From Streptomyces sp. NBC_00224 (lineage in GTDB: Bacteria > Actinomycetota > Actinomycetes > Streptomycetales > Streptomycetaceae), in assembly GCF_041435195.1 (NCBI RefSeq), contig NZ_CP108106.1, forward strand, positions 4,002,501 to 4,066,500: DNA of 64,000 bases. The letters run 5' to 3'. Both the position numbers and the translations under genes were made by a program. The notes below the pieces were generated by a model. The model was not told where the DNA came from. It worked only from the letters and a program-made list of their open reading frames with translations, and searched no databases. Position 1 is the stretch's first letter; each line of letters opens with the position of its first letter. Shown piece by piece: positions 37,508 through 46,387 of this stretch.

Positions 37508-37521
37508 TTAAGTAACCTTAA
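37508..37521. promoter_or_regulatory. palindromic operator candidate before the acyl-CoA dehydrogenase gene
   Basis: TTAAGTAACCTTAA: 5-nt arms around 4 nt, within an AT-rich island (37499-37527) that stands out in this GC-rich DNA. It lies 32-45 nt before the start codon. A TetR-family regulator of fatty-acid genes would be a natural binder, but none is encoded nearby. Confidence 0.45.
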
Positions 37522-37689
37522 TTTTAGAGGGGTGTACGCCCCGGGGCATACGTGAGTTTGACGACAGGCGCCGACGGCCTCGGTGATCGCCTCGCCGTCC
37601 GCTTCGGATCAGTGCGGATCACGGGGCCCGTACGCCCCCGACTATGCTCGGGCAGCGCCCGCAAAGCCCGTACCTCCCAGGAGCACCGC

Positions 37690-39015
37690 ATGGCCCTCAA
37701 GATCACTGTGATCGGCACCGGATACCTCGGGGCCACCCACGCCGCGGCCATGGCGGAGCTGGGATTCGAGGTGCTGGGCCTCGACGTCGTCCCCGAGAAG
37801 ATCGAGATGCTGTCGCAGGGGCGCGTGCCGATGTACGAGCCGGGCCTTGAGGACCTGCTGCGCAAGCACGTCGCCGGGATCGACGGATCCAGCGGGCGGC
37901 TGCGCTTCACCACCTCCTGGGAGGAGGTCGGCGCCTTCGGCGATGTGCACTTCGTCTGTGTGAACACCCCGCAGAAGCACGGCGAGTACGCCTGCGACAT
38001 GTCGTACGTCGACGCCGCCTTCACGTCGCTGGCTCCGCATCTGCGCCAGGGCGCGCTGGTGGTCGGCAAGTCGACCGTGCCGGTCGGGTCCGCCGCCCGG
38101 CTCGCCGCGGGGCTGCCCGAGGGCGTGGACCTGGCCTGGAACCCCGAGTTCCTGCGCGAGGGCTTCGCCGTGAACGACACCCTGCACCCCGACCGGCTTG
38201 TGGTCGGCGTGGAGAGCGAGCGGGCCGAGAAGCTGCTGCGCGAGGTGTACGCGACCCCGGTCGGCGAGGGCTCGCCGTTCGTGGTGACCGACTTCCCGAC
38301 CGCCGAGCTGGTGAAGACCTCCGCGAACTCCTTCCTGGCCACCAAGATCTCGTTCATCAACGCCATGGCCGAGGTGTGCGAGGCCGCGGACGGGGATGTC
38401 GTGAAGCTCGCCGAGGCCATCGGGCACGACGAGCGGATCGGCTCGAAGTTCCTGCGGGCCGGGATCGGGTTCGGCGGCGGCTGTCTGCCGAAGGACATCC
38501 GCGCGTTCATGGCCAGGGCCGGCGAGCTCGGCGCCGACCAGGCGCTCACCTTCCTGCGCGAGATCGACTCCATCAACATGCGCCGCCGCGGCCAGATGGT
38601 CGAGATGGCGCGGGAGGCGCTCGGCGGCGGGTCCTTCCTCGGCAAGCGGGTCGCCGTGCTCGGCGCGACCTTCAAGCCCGACTCCGACGACGTACGCGAC
38701 TCGCCCGCCCTGAACGTGGCCGGGCAGATCCACCTCCAGGGCGGCCAGGTCACCGTCTACGACCCCAAGGGCATGGACAACGCCCGCCGTATGTTCCCGA
38801 CGCTGGGGTACGCGGACACCGCGCTCGACGCGGTGCGGGGCGCGGACGTGGTGCTCCACCTCACCGAGTGGCGCGAGTTCCGCGAGCTGGACCCGGCGGC
38901 GCTGGGCGAGGTGGCCGGCGCCCGGATCGTCCTGGACGGGCGGAACGCGCTGGACTCGGTGAAGTGGCGCGAGGCGGGCTGGACGTTCCGGGCGATGGGC
39001 CGCCCGAGGGCGTAG
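37690..39015 (+). CDS. UDP-glucose/GDP-mannose dehydrogenase family protein
   Basis: Four-electron, NAD-dependent oxidation of an NDP-hexose to the uronic acid. 441 residues from the ATG at 37690. The N-terminal Rossmann motif is ITVIGTGYLGATHAAAMAELGF. The central helix has the conserved ELVKTSANSFLATKISFINAMAE. The active-site cysteine is C265 in GFGGGCLPKD. The C-terminal domain carries GATFKPDSDDVRDSPALNV. UDP-glucose is the commonest substrate (to UDP-glucuronate), but GDP-mannose is possible, and manA/B/C are in the same region. The product could feed an acidic cell-wall polymer of the kind LCP proteins attach; this is inference. Confidence 0.92.
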   Translation: MALKITVIGTGYLGATHAAAMAELGFEVLGLDVVPEKIEMLSQGRVPMYEPGLEDLLRKHVAGIDGSSGRLRFTTSWEEVGAFGDVHFVCVNTPQKHGEYACDMSYVDAAFTSLAPHLRQGALVVGKSTVPVGSAARLAAGLPEGVDLAWNPEFLREGFAVNDTLHPDRLVVGVESERAEKLLREVYATPVGEGSPFVVTDFPTAELVKTSANSFLATKISFINAMAEVCEAADGDVVKLAEAIGHDERIGSKFLRAGIGFGGGCLPKDIRAFMARAGELGADQALTFLREIDSINMRRRGQMVEMAREALGGGSFLGKRVAVLGATFKPDSDDVRDSPALNVAGQIHLQGGQVTVYDPKGMDNARRMFPTLGYADTALDAVRGADVVLHLTEWREFRELDPAALGEVAGARIVLDGRNALDSVKWREAGWTFRAMGRPRA

Positions 39016-39025
39016 TCGGCCCGAT

Positions 39026-40261
39026 CTACCGCGGGTCCAGATCCTCGATGGTGGCCGTGGAGGGCCCTCGGCGGGGCTGGGCCGCGCGGGCGGCGAAGTC
39101 CACGTCACGGATGACCCGGGCGAAGTTCCCCCAGGTCAGCGCGGCGAGATCGGCGTCGCCCCAGCCGCGGCCGATCAGCTCGGCGAGCAGTACGGGGTAG
39201 CAGGAGGCGTCCTCCAGGCCGACGGTGCGCGGGGCGCCCGGCGTCAGGCCGTACCCGCCCGAGAGGCCGATGTGGTCCGGCCCGACGACGCCGCGCAGAT
39301 GCTCGATGTGGTCGGCGACGTCCTGCGCGCAGGCGGGCCGCCCGGACCGCGCGACCTGCGCGGGAGCGAAGCTCACCAGACAGACCCCGCCGTTCTCGGG
39401 GAGCCCGGCGAGGAGCTCGTCGGTGACGTTGAGCGGGTGGTCGGTGAGGGCGCGGGCGGCCGAGCGGGTGAAGATCAGCGGGGCCTTGGCGGCGCCGATG
39501 GTCTGGCGGATGGTCTCCGGGGCCGCGCCGGACAGGTCGATGGCCATACCGAGCCGGTTGAGCTCCCGTACGACCTCCTGCCCGAAGCGCGTCAGGCCCG
39601 CGCGGGTCCAGCTCGCGGTGGCGGTGAGGGCGACCGCGCGTACGCCGAGGGCGTGGTACGCCCGGACCGTGCCCAGCGAGTCGCCCAGCGCGTGAGCGGC
39701 CACCGGCCCGAAGAGCGACGCGATACGGCCGTGGTTACGGGCGTCCGCGAGGTCCCCGACGGTCTGCGCGAGCCGCAGCCCCTCCGGGCAGGCGTCCACG
39801 AGCGTACGGAGCCGGTCGACGCGTTCCAGGGTGGCGCTGACGGGGTCGGGGCAGTCGCCGGCGACCATCAGCGACCAGAACTGCGCGCCGACGCCGCCGT
39901 GCCGGAGCCGGGGGATGTCGGTGTCGAGCGAACTCTCCCCCAGCTCGACGTCGTGCCACGGGGTGTTCACGAGCACCTGGGCGAGGGTGTTGTAGCCGTC
40001 GGCGACGGGGTGTGCGCGGAGGAGGGTGTGGATGCGGGTGCGCACGTCGGGGTCGAGGGTGTCGCCGGGGGCAACGGCTTCCGGCCCGGCTTCGGGTGCG
40101 GCTTCCGATGCGTCGGCTTCTGGCGCGTCGGCCTTCGGTGCGTCGGCCTTCGGCGCGGGGTTGCCGGGCTTGGGCTTGGAGCCGCGTTTCCGGGGGGTGG
40201 GGCGGTCGGGTGCGCCTATCGCGGCGGTGGCGACGTCGGCCTCGTCCTGCAGATCTGCCAT
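39026..40261 (-). CDS. M19 dipeptidase paralogue lacking all metal ligands (probable pseudoenzyme)
   Basis: 411 residues from the ATG at 40261 (MADLQDEADVATAAIG); residues 20-70 are Pro/Ala-rich and repetitive. The rest aligns along its whole length with the adjacent dipeptidase (40653-41846): [54 protein letters not shown]. Every position that binds the two zinc ions is changed. The HxD pair is Y90 and T92, the bridging Glu is V187, the two histidines are G245 and R266, and the aspartate is G336. Yet the frame is intact and its codons are normal, so it is kept by selection. Catalysis as a dipeptidase looks impossible; a binding or regulatory role is likely. Confidence 0.88.
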   Translation of the reverse strand: MADLQDEADVATAAIGAPDRPTPRKRGSKPKPGNPAPKADAPKADAPEADASEAAPEAGPEAVAPGDTLDPDVRTRIHTLLRAHPVADGYNTLAQVLVNTPWHDVELGESSLDTDIPRLRHGGVGAQFWSLMVAGDCPDPVSATLERVDRLRTLVDACPEGLRLAQTVGDLADARNHGRIASLFGPVAAHALGDSLGTVRAYHALGVRAVALTATASWTRAGLTRFGQEVVRELNRLGMAIDLSGAAPETIRQTIGAAKAPLIFTRSAARALTDHPLNVTDELLAGLPENGGVCLVSFAPAQVARSGRPACAQDVADHIEHLRGVVGPDHIGLSGGYGLTPGAPRTVGLEDASCYPVLLAELIGRGWGDADLAALTWGNFARVIRDVDFAARAAQPRRGPSTATIEDLDPR

Positions 40262-40380
40262 GACGGTCTCCCGGTTCGGCCTCGGCGACGGCAGTACGGC
40301 CACGATCACATGGGGGCGGCGGGAGGACACGGCGGACGGGGCGTTCGGGGGAGGCCCCGCCCTCGCCTCCCCGACCCCCC

Positions 40381-40584
40381 GTTTGTCTGCGGACCCGGTG
40401 GGGGCTGGTCGCGCAGTTCCCCGCGCCCCTTATCGGCCCGGTGTTCGTCTGCGGGTTGTGGTGGGTTGCTCGCGCCGTTCCCCGCGCCCCTCAAGGGGCC
40501 CGCACCTCGCACTCGGGAGGGGCTGGAGTTGCCTAAGGGGCGCGGGGAACTGCGCGACCAGCCACGGACGGTCCGCAGACGAAC
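40381..40584. repeat. inverted-repeat element with three dispersed-repeat cores
   Basis: The ends GTTTGTCTGCGGACC (40381-40395) and GGTCCGCAGACGAAC (40570-40584) are inverted copies with one mismatch. Inside are direct cores at 40407-40432 and 40468-40495 and an inverted core at 40534-40559, each of the form GGTCGCGCAGTTCCCCGCGC. A GGGGGCGTAGCCCCC hairpin follows just outside the right end. The element fills most of the gap between the two dipeptidase genes. Confidence 0.75.
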
Positions 40585-40652
40585 AGGGTCCGGGGGCGTA
40601 GCCCCCAGGAGAACCCACCCCCGGAGGGTCTAGGGGAAGGGGCGGGGTGGGG

Positions 40653-41846
40653 CTAACCGTCCAGGGACTCCCGCGTCGCGTTGGACGGCCCCCGCCGCGA
40701 CCGCTCGTCCCGCCCCACCGCCTCCGCATCCCGCAGCACCCGCACCGCGTTCCCCCACGTCAGCTTGGCCACGTCCGCCTCGGACCAGCTGCGGCTGAGG
40801 AGCTCGGCGATCAGGTTGGGGTAGCCGGAGACGTCGTCCAGGCCGGACGGGGTGAACGCCGTGCCGTCGAAGTCGCCGCCGATGCCGACGTGGTCGATCC
40901 CGGCGACCGCGCGCATGTGGTCGAGGTGGTCCGCCACCGTCACCACGGAAGCGACCGGACGCGGGTGCGCCGCCTCGAAGGCGGCGTGCAGCGCCATCGC
41001 CTCGGGCGAGGTGTCCAGCGCGTGCAGCCCGTGCGCGCGCAGGTTCTCGTCCGCCGCCGCCGTCCACTCCACCGCCGCGGGCAGGATGAACTTCGGTACG
41101 AAGGTCACCATGGCCACTCCCCCGTTGCCGGGGAGGAGCGACAGCACGTCGTCGGGCACGTTGCGCGGGTGGTCGCAGACCGCCCGCGCCGAGGAATGGG
41201 AGAAGATCACGGGCGCCGACGACGTCGACAGCGCGTCCCGCATCGTCGTCGCCGCCACGTGCGAGAGGTCGACGAGCATGCCGAGGCGGTTCATCTCGCG
41301 GACCACCTCGTGGCCGAACGGGGACAGGCCCCCGACCCCCGGCGCGTCCGTCGCCGAGTCCGCCCAGGCGGTGTTGTCGTTGTGGGTCAGCGTCATGTAG
41401 CGGACGCCCAGCGCGTACAACGCCCGTAGCGTGGCGAGGGAGTTGTTGATGGAGTGGCCGCCCTCCGCGCCCTTGAGCGAGGCGATGCGGCCCTCCGCCC
41501 GCGCCTTCTCCATCCCGTCCGCCGTCAGCGCCCCCGCCAGGTCCCCGGGGTAGCGCGCGATGAGTTGGTCGACACAGTCGATCTGCTCAAGCGTGGCGCT
41601 GACCGCCTCGTCGCCCGCCAGGTCCGTACGCACGTACACCGACCAGAACTGCGCGCCCACCCCGCCCGCCCGCAGCCGGGGGATGTCGGTGTGCAGATGG
41701 CCGGTCTGGTCCCGGCCGACGTCACGGCGTTCGAGGTCGTAGCGGACCTGCTTGCGCAGCGCCCAGGGGAGGTCGTTGTGGCCGTCGACGACGGGGTGCT
41801 GGGCCAGCAGCGTACGGGCTCGCGCGAGGTGGTCCACCGTGCTCAC
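40653..41846 (-). CDS. membrane dipeptidase, peptidase family M19 (renal dipeptidase type)
   Basis: A binuclear-zinc dipeptidase of the amidohydrolase superfamily; the S. coelicolor counterpart (SCO3058, by memory) hydrolyses L-D dipeptides. 397 residues. All ligands are present: H23 and D25 in [10 protein letters not shown], bridging E128 in KGAEGGHS, H196 in [10 protein letters not shown]217 in VIFSHSSAR, and D325 in [10 protein letters not shown]. No signal peptide is seen, so it is probably cytoplasmic despite the family name. The GTG start at 41846 overlaps the purE stop by 4 bp, so it is translationally coupled to the purK-purE operon. A roughly 390-bp repeat-bearing gap follows before the pseudoenzyme copy. 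Confidence 0.95.
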   Translation of the reverse strand: MSTVDHLARARTLLAQHPVVDGHNDLPWALRKQVRYDLERRDVGRDQTGHLHTDIPRLRAGGVGAQFWSVYVRTDLAGDEAVSATLEQIDCVDQLIARYPGDLAGALTADGMEKARAEGRIASLKGAEGGHSINNSLATLRALYALGVRYMTLTHNDNTAWADSATDAPGVGGLSPFGHEVVREMNRLGMLVDLSHVAATTMRDALSTSSAPVIFSHSSARAVCDHPRNVPDDVLSLLPGNGGVAMVTFVPKFILPAAVEWTAAADENLRAHGLHALDTSPEAMALHAAFEAAHPRPVASVVTVADHLDHMRAVAGIDHVGIGGDFDGTAFTPSGLDDVSGYPNLIAELLSRSWSEADVAKLTWGNAVRVLRDAEAVGRDERSRRGPSNATRESLDG

Positions 41847-42373
41847 TTTCCGAAGCCGAAGGACGCCGAGGCCTCCACCTTGGAGCGCAGCCGCCTGCCC
41901 TTCTCCGTCGCCTGGTCGTTCAGCTCCTGCTGGAACTCCCGCATGCGCGCGAGGAGTTCGGGGTCGTGGGCGGCCAGGATACGGGCGGCCAGCAGGCCCG
42001 CGTTGCGCGCCCCGCCCACCGAGACCGTCGCCACCGGCACCCCGGCCGGCATCTGCACGATGGACAGCAGGGAGTCCATGCCGTCCAGGTACTTCAGCGG
42101 GACCGGGACGCCGATCACCGGCAGCGGGGTGACCGAGGCGAGCATGCCGGGCAGATGGGCCGCCCCGCCCGCGCCCGCGATGATCGCCTTCAGACCGCGG
42201 TCCGCCGCCTGCTCGCCGTACGCGATCATCTCGTGCGGCATCCGGTGCGCCGAGACCACGTCGACCTCGTACGGGATCTCGAACTCGTGCAGGGCCTGGG
42301 CGGCGGCCTCCATGACCGGCCAGTCGGAGTCCGAGCCCATGACGATGCCAATGACAGGAGACGCGCTGCTCAT
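41843..42373 (-). CDS. purE: N5-carboxyaminoimidazole ribonucleotide mutase
   Basis: Converts N5-CAIR to CAIR in purine synthesis, following PurK. 176 residues. The substrate loop [13 protein letters not shown] at the start, SAHRMPHEM with the active-site histidine, and [14 protein letters not shown] are the class I PurE motifs. The start ATG overlaps the purK stop by 4 bp (ATGA), and the dipeptidase gene overlaps its own stop. Three genes therefore form one coupled unit: purK, purE, dipeptidase. Confidence 0.97.
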   Translation of the reverse strand: MSSASPVIGIVMGSDSDWPVMEAAAQALHEFEIPYEVDVVSAHRMPHEMIAYGEQAADRGLKAIIAGAGGAAHLPGMLASVTPLPVIGVPVPLKYLDGMDSLLSIVQMPAGVPVATVSVGGARNAGLLAARILAAHDPELLARMREFQQELNDQATEKGRRLRSKVEASASFGFGK

Positions 42374-43521
42374 TCGGTGATCGTTCCTCTGAGGTAGTCG
42401 GCCGCGTGACGGGCGCGCTCGCGCACGTCAGCGAGGTCGTCGCCGTAGGTGTTGACGTGGCCGACCTTACGACCGGGCTTCACGTCCTTGCCGTACATAT
42501 GGATCTTGAGCTGGGGGTCGCGGGCCATGCAGTGCAGATACGCGTAGTACATGTCCGGGTAGTCGCCGCCGAGCACGTTGCACATGACCGCCCACTTCGA
42601 CCTCGGGCGCGGGTCGCCCAGCGGAAGGTCGAGCACGGCCCGGACGTGGTTGGCGAACTGCGAGGTGATCGCGCCGTCCTGGGTCCAGTGGCCGGAGTTG
42701 TGCGGGCGCATGGCCAGCTCGTTGACGAGGATGCGCGGCACACCGTCGGCGTCGCGGGTCTCGAAGAGCTCGACCGCGAGGTGGCCGACCGCGCCCAGCT
42801 CGTCCGCGATGCGCAGGGCCAGCTGCTGGGCCTCGCCCGCCAGCTCCTCGTCGAGGTCGGGCGCGGGGGCGATCACGGTGTCGCAGACGCCGTCGACCTG
42901 GACCGACTCGACGACCGGGTAGGCCACGGCCTGGCCGTGCGGGGAGCGGACCACATTGGCGGCCAGCTCCCGTACGAAGTCGACCTTCTCCTCGGCCAGG
43001 ACCGCCACGCCCGCCTTGAAGGCGTCCGCCGCGTCCGCCTCGGAGCGCACGAACCACACGCCCTTGCCGTCGTAGCCGCCGCGCACCGTCTTGAGGATGA
43101 CGGGGTAGCCCTCGCCCTCCGCCGCGAACCGCGACACGTCGGCCGGGTCCGCCACCAGCCGGTGGCGGGGGCAGGGCGCGCCGATCTCGTCGAGCTTGGC
43201 GCGCATCACCCCCTTGTCCTGGGCGTGCACCAACGCGTCGGGCCCCGGCCGGACGGGAATGCCGTCCGCCTCCAGGGCCCGCAGGTGTTCGGTGGGTACG
43301 TGCTCGTGATCGAAGGTGATCACATCGCAGCCGCGCGCGAAGGCGCGCAGCGTGTCCAGGTCGCGATAGTCGCCGATGACGACCTCGCTCACCACCTGGG
43401 CCGCCGAGTCCTGGGGGGTGTCACTGAGCAACTTGAATCTGATGCCGAGGGGGATGCCCGCCTCGTGGGTCATACGGGCGAGCTGACCGCCGCCGACCAT
43501 GCCGACTACCGGGAACGTCAC
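42370..43521 (-). CDS. purK: 5-(carboxyamino)imidazole ribonucleotide synthase
   Basis: ATP-grasp enzyme that carboxylates AIR with bicarbonate to N5-CAIR, the substrate of PurE. 383 residues from the GTG at 43521 ([22 protein letters not shown]); the frame is open far upstream but the family starts here. Other signatures are [23 protein letters not shown] (glycine-rich ATP loop) and [21 protein letters not shown] (metal and substrate site). It heads the coupled operon purK-purE-dipeptidase. It is divergent from the GtrA gene, with about 195 bp between. Confidence 0.96.
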   Translation of the reverse strand: MTFPVVGMVGGGQLARMTHEAGIPLGIRFKLLSDTPQDSAAQVVSEVVIGDYRDLDTLRAFARGCDVITFDHEHVPTEHLRALEADGIPVRPGPDALVHAQDKGVMRAKLDEIGAPCPRHRLVADPADVSRFAAEGEGYPVILKTVRGGYDGKGVWFVRSEADAADAFKAGVAVLAEEKVDFVRELAANVVRSPHGQAVAYPVVESVQVDGVCDTVIAPAPDLDEELAGEAQQLALRIADELGAVGHLAVELFETRDADGVPRILVNELAMRPHNSGHWTQDGAITSQFANHVRAVLDLPLGDPRPRSKWAVMCNVLGGDYPDMYYAYLHCMARDPQLKIHMYGKDVKPGRKVGHVNTYGDDLADVRERARHAADYLRGTITE

Positions 43522-43716
43522 ACCCCCAGGGTATCCGCCGTCCCCGGGGCCCTCGCCGGAGCGGCCCGTGGACCCCGCCGGGGCCGGGCGTGGCCGGGAT
43601 TTGCGGGCGTCCACGAGCAATGCCCAGAGGCGCTGGTTAGCATGGCCGGGTTGGCGTACGGCGAACGACACCGATACCGAGAACGACACTGAACCGAACG
43701 GGGCTGGGCGATCACC

Positions 43717-44232
43717 ATGAGTGAACGGGGCGCATTGCGTACGCGACTGCAGCTGCTCGCCCGGGAGATCGCGAAGTTCGGCGCCGTGGGCGCCATCGGG
43801 TTCGTCGTCAACGCGATCGTCTTCAACCTGTGCATGCACGTGGCCCACCTCGCGGTCGTACGCTCCGGCGTCATCGCCACCGCCGTCGCCATCGCCACCA
43901 ACTACGTCGGCAACCGCTACTGGACCTACCGGCACACCGACAGCGGCCGGCGCAGCCGGGAGCTGATGCTGTTCCTGCTGTTCAGCGGCATCGGCCTGGT
44001 GATCGAGAACGGTGTCCTCGCGCTCTCGCACTACGGCTTCGGCTACACCTCGACGGTCGCCGACAATGTCGCCAAGAACGTGGTGGGCCTCGGCCTCGGC
44101 ACGGTCTTCCGGTTCTGGTCGTACCGCACCTGGGTGTTCCGGGCGCTGCCCGCCCGGGAGGCCGTGGAGACCGCCGAATCCTTTCTCGGCGATGCCCCTC
44201 AGCCGTACGCCCGCAACAATTCCGGCTCCTGA
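43717..44232 (+). CDS. GtrA family membrane protein
   Basis: 171 residues, four predicted membrane helices: around FGAVGAIGFVVNAIVFNLCM, GVIATAVAIATNYVGNRYW, LMLFLLFSGIGLVIENGVL and NVVGLGLGTVFRFWSYRTWVF. ATNYVGNRYWTYR and FRFWSYRTWVF are GtrA signatures. Family members flip or organise polyprenyl-linked sugars for cell-surface polysaccharides such as arabinogalactan. That fits the envelope theme here, but the sugar is unknown. A short imperfect repeat of GAACGACAC (about 43663-43690) lies in the leader. The ATG at 43717 is used. Confidence 0.9.
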   Translation: MSERGALRTRLQLLAREIAKFGAVGAIGFVVNAIVFNLCMHVAHLAVVRSGVIATAVAIATNYVGNRYWTYRHTDSGRRSRELMLFLLFSGIGLVIENGVLALSHYGFGYTSTVADNVAKNVVGLGLGTVFRFWSYRTWVFRALPAREAVETAESFLGDAPQPYARNNSGS

Positions 44233-44266
44233 TCCTTCGAGCCCGTGAATCAGGGGCGTAATCCGG

Positions 44267-45538
44267 TCATCTGATCGTCTGCTCCGGCTCGCGCGGGTCG
44301 CGTGGGTCGCGCGCGTTGCGGCTCAGGAACAGCGCGAACACCGCGGGCTGCTGCTGGAGCATCTCCAGGCGGCCGCCGTCCGCCTCCGCCAGGTCGCGGG
44401 CGACCGCGAGGCCGATGCCGGTGGAGTTGCGGCCGCTGATGGTCCGCTCGAAGATCCGCGCCCCGAGGTCGGCCGGCACACCTGGCCCCTGGTCGGTGAC
44501 CTCGATCACGGTCTGGTTGCCGGTGACCCGGGTGCGCACCGCGACCGTGCCGCCGCCGTGCATCAGCGAGTTCTCGATCAGCGCCGCCAGGACCTGGGCG
44601 ACCGCCCCCGGGGTGCCCACCGCCCGCAGCCCCTGCTTGCCGGAGCGCACGATCGCGCGGCCCGCGCTGCGGTAGGCCGGGCGCCACTCCTCCAGCTGCT
44701 GCTTGACCACCTCGTCGAGGTCGAAGACGACGGCCGAGCCGATCCGGGGGTCGCGGGAGTTGGTGAGGAGGCGCTCCACCACGTCGGTGAGCCGCTCGAC
44801 CTGGGTGAGCGCGATCGTCGCCTCCTCCTTGACCGTGTCCAGGTCGTCGGTGAGGGCGATCTCCTCCAGCCGCATGGACAGCGCGGTGAGCGGGGTGCGC
44901 AGCTGGTGGGAGGCGTCGGCGGCGAGCCGGCGCTCGGCGGTGAGCATCTTGCCGATCCGCTCGGCGGAGGAGTCCAGGACGTCGGCGACCCGGTCCAGCT
45001 CGTGCACCCCGTACCGCTTGTGGCGGGGACGCGGGTCGCCGGAGCCGAGCCGCTCGGCGGTCTCGGCCAGATCGGTGAGCGGGGAGGCCAGCTTGTTGGC
45101 CTGGCGTACGGCGAGGAGCACCGCGGAGACGATGGCGAGCAGCGCCACCGCGCCGATGATCAGCAGGGTGCGCCCGACCTCCCGGGTGACCGTGGAGCGG
45201 GACTCCTCGACCAGGACGGCCTCGCCGCGCGCGCCGGTGGCGGTGCCGCGGATGAGCGAGCCGCTGGGCCGGGAGCCGAGCTCGATGGGGGCGCGGCCGG
45301 GGATGTCGATGCGGGCGTAGCGGTCGGGGCCGACCCCGGCCAGCGACTGGGGGCCGACCGTCTCGCCCGCGAGCATCCGGCTGTCGATGACGCTGACGAG
45401 CCGCAGCGCCTCGGAGTTCACGCTCTCCTGGGCGCTACTGCTGATCGTCCTGGTCTCGACGATGACGAGGGAGACGCCGAAGACGGCGATCACCACGAGC
45501 ACCACGGCGAGCGTGGAGTTGATCAGTCGGCGGCGCAT
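44267..45538 (-). CDS. sensor histidine kinase
   Basis: 423 residues. Membrane helix 1 at about 8-28, a 95-residue extracytoplasmic sensor (31-122), helix 2 at about 124-144, and a HAMP linker (ASPLTDLAETAERLGSGD). The dimerisation/phosphoacceptor helix contains H211 in DASHQLRTPLTALS. The ATPase domain has the N box ALIENSLMHGG, the G1 box VTDQGPGVP and the G2 motif STGIGLAVARDLAEADGG. Its signal is unknown. It is encoded 35 bp after the response regulator gene, on the same strand, as its obvious partner. Confidence 0.95.
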   Translation of the reverse strand: MRRRLINSTLAVVLVVIAVFGVSLVIVETRTISSSAQESVNSEALRLVSVIDSRMLAGETVGPQSLAGVGPDRYARIDIPGRAPIELGSRPSGSLIRGTATGARGEAVLVEESRSTVTREVGRTLLIIGAVALLAIVSAVLLAVRQANKLASPLTDLAETAERLGSGDPRPRHKRYGVHELDRVADVLDSSAERIGKMLTAERRLAADASHQLRTPLTALSMRLEEIALTDDLDTVKEEATIALTQVERLTDVVERLLTNSRDPRIGSAVVFDLDEVVKQQLEEWRPAYRSAGRAIVRSGKQGLRAVGTPGAVAQVLAALIENSLMHGGGTVAVRTRVTGNQTVIEVTDQGPGVPADLGARIFERTISGRNSTGIGLAVARDLAEADGGRLEMLQQQPAVFALFLSRNARDPRDPREPEQTIR

Positions 45539-45573
45539 GGCTCAGTGTCCCAGGACGTACGGGCCGCGGGTCG

Positions 45574-46251
45574 TCAGCTCTTCTCGAAGCGGAAGCCGAC
45601 GCCGCGGACGGTGGCGATGTAGCGCGGGTTGGCGGCGTCGTCGCCGAGCTTCTTGCGCAGCCAGGAGATGTGCATGTCGAGCGTCTTGGTCGAGGACCAC
45701 CAGGTGGTGTCCCAGACCTCGCGCATCAGCTGGTCGCGGGTGACGACCCGGCCCGCGTCGCGCACGAGGACCCGCAGCAGGTCGAACTCCTTGGCGGTGA
45801 GCTGGAGCTCCTCGTCGCCCATCCAGGCGCGGTGCGACTCGACGTCGATCCGTACGCCGTGGGTGGCGGGCTGGGGGGCCGGCTCGGTGGCGCCGCGCCG
45901 CAGCAGGGCCCGCACCCGGGCCAGCAGCTCGGCCAGCCGGAACGGCTTGGTGACGTAGTCGTCGGCGCCGGCGTCGAGGCCGACCACGGTGTCCACCTCG
46001 TCGGCGCGGGCGGTCAGCACCAGGATCGGGACGGTGTGGCCCTCGGAGCGGAGCCTGCGGGCCACCTCCAGGCCGTCCATGCCGGGCAGCCCCAGGTCGA
46101 GTACGACCAGGTCGGCGCCTCCCTGCAGTCCGGCGTCGAGGGCGGTCGGGCCGTCCTCGCGGACCTCGACCTCGTAACCCTCCCGACGCAGTGCGCGGGC
46201 CAGCGGCTCCGAGATGGACGCGTCGTCCTCGGCGAGCAGTACACGGGTCAT
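45574..46251 (-). CDS. OmpR-family response regulator
   Basis: 225 residues from the ATG at 46251 (MTRVLLAEDDASISEPLARAL). Receiver domain 1-120: acidic pair D9/D10, phosphoacceptor D52 in VLDLGLPGMDG, K104 in YVTKPFRL. C-terminal winged-helix domain (about 130-222): LTAKEFDLLRVLVRDAGRVVTRDQL and TLDMHISWLRKKLGDD recognition helix. It is first in the two-gene operon with the sensor kinase. Three exact 22-bp-spaced direct repeats lie 83-136 nt upstream of the start and are good candidates for its own binding site. Confidence 0.95.
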   Translation of the reverse strand: MTRVLLAEDDASISEPLARALRREGYEVEVREDGPTALDAGLQGGADLVVLDLGLPGMDGLEVARRLRSEGHTVPILVLTARADEVDTVVGLDAGADDYVTKPFRLAELLARVRALLRRGATEPAPQPATHGVRIDVESHRAWMGDEELQLTAKEFDLLRVLVRDAGRVVTRDQLMREVWDTTWWSSTKTLDMHISWLRKKLGDDAANPRYIATVRGVGFRFEKS

Positions 46252-46333
46252 GGGGGTGATGGTAGTCCGCGACCGGGACGGCCTGTCCGTGGAACCCGTC
46301 AGGGATCGGCCGGGGTTGGGGGCCGCGCCCGTT

Positions 46334-46387
46334 CTTGATCGTCCCCTGACCGCCTCTTGATCGTCCGGCGGCCGTTCCTTGATCGTC
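46334..46387. promoter_or_regulatory. three direct repeats of CTTGATCGTC, spaced exactly 22 bp
   Basis: CTTGATCGTC at 46334-46343, 46356-46365 and 46378-46387, all perfect 10-mers. The 22-bp period is two helical turns, so the sites lie on one face of the DNA, as for head-to-tail dimers of OmpR/PhoB-type regulators. They lie upstream of the response regulator gene. The next gene on the other side, the peptide transporter, is about 440 bp away. Confidence 0.6.
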
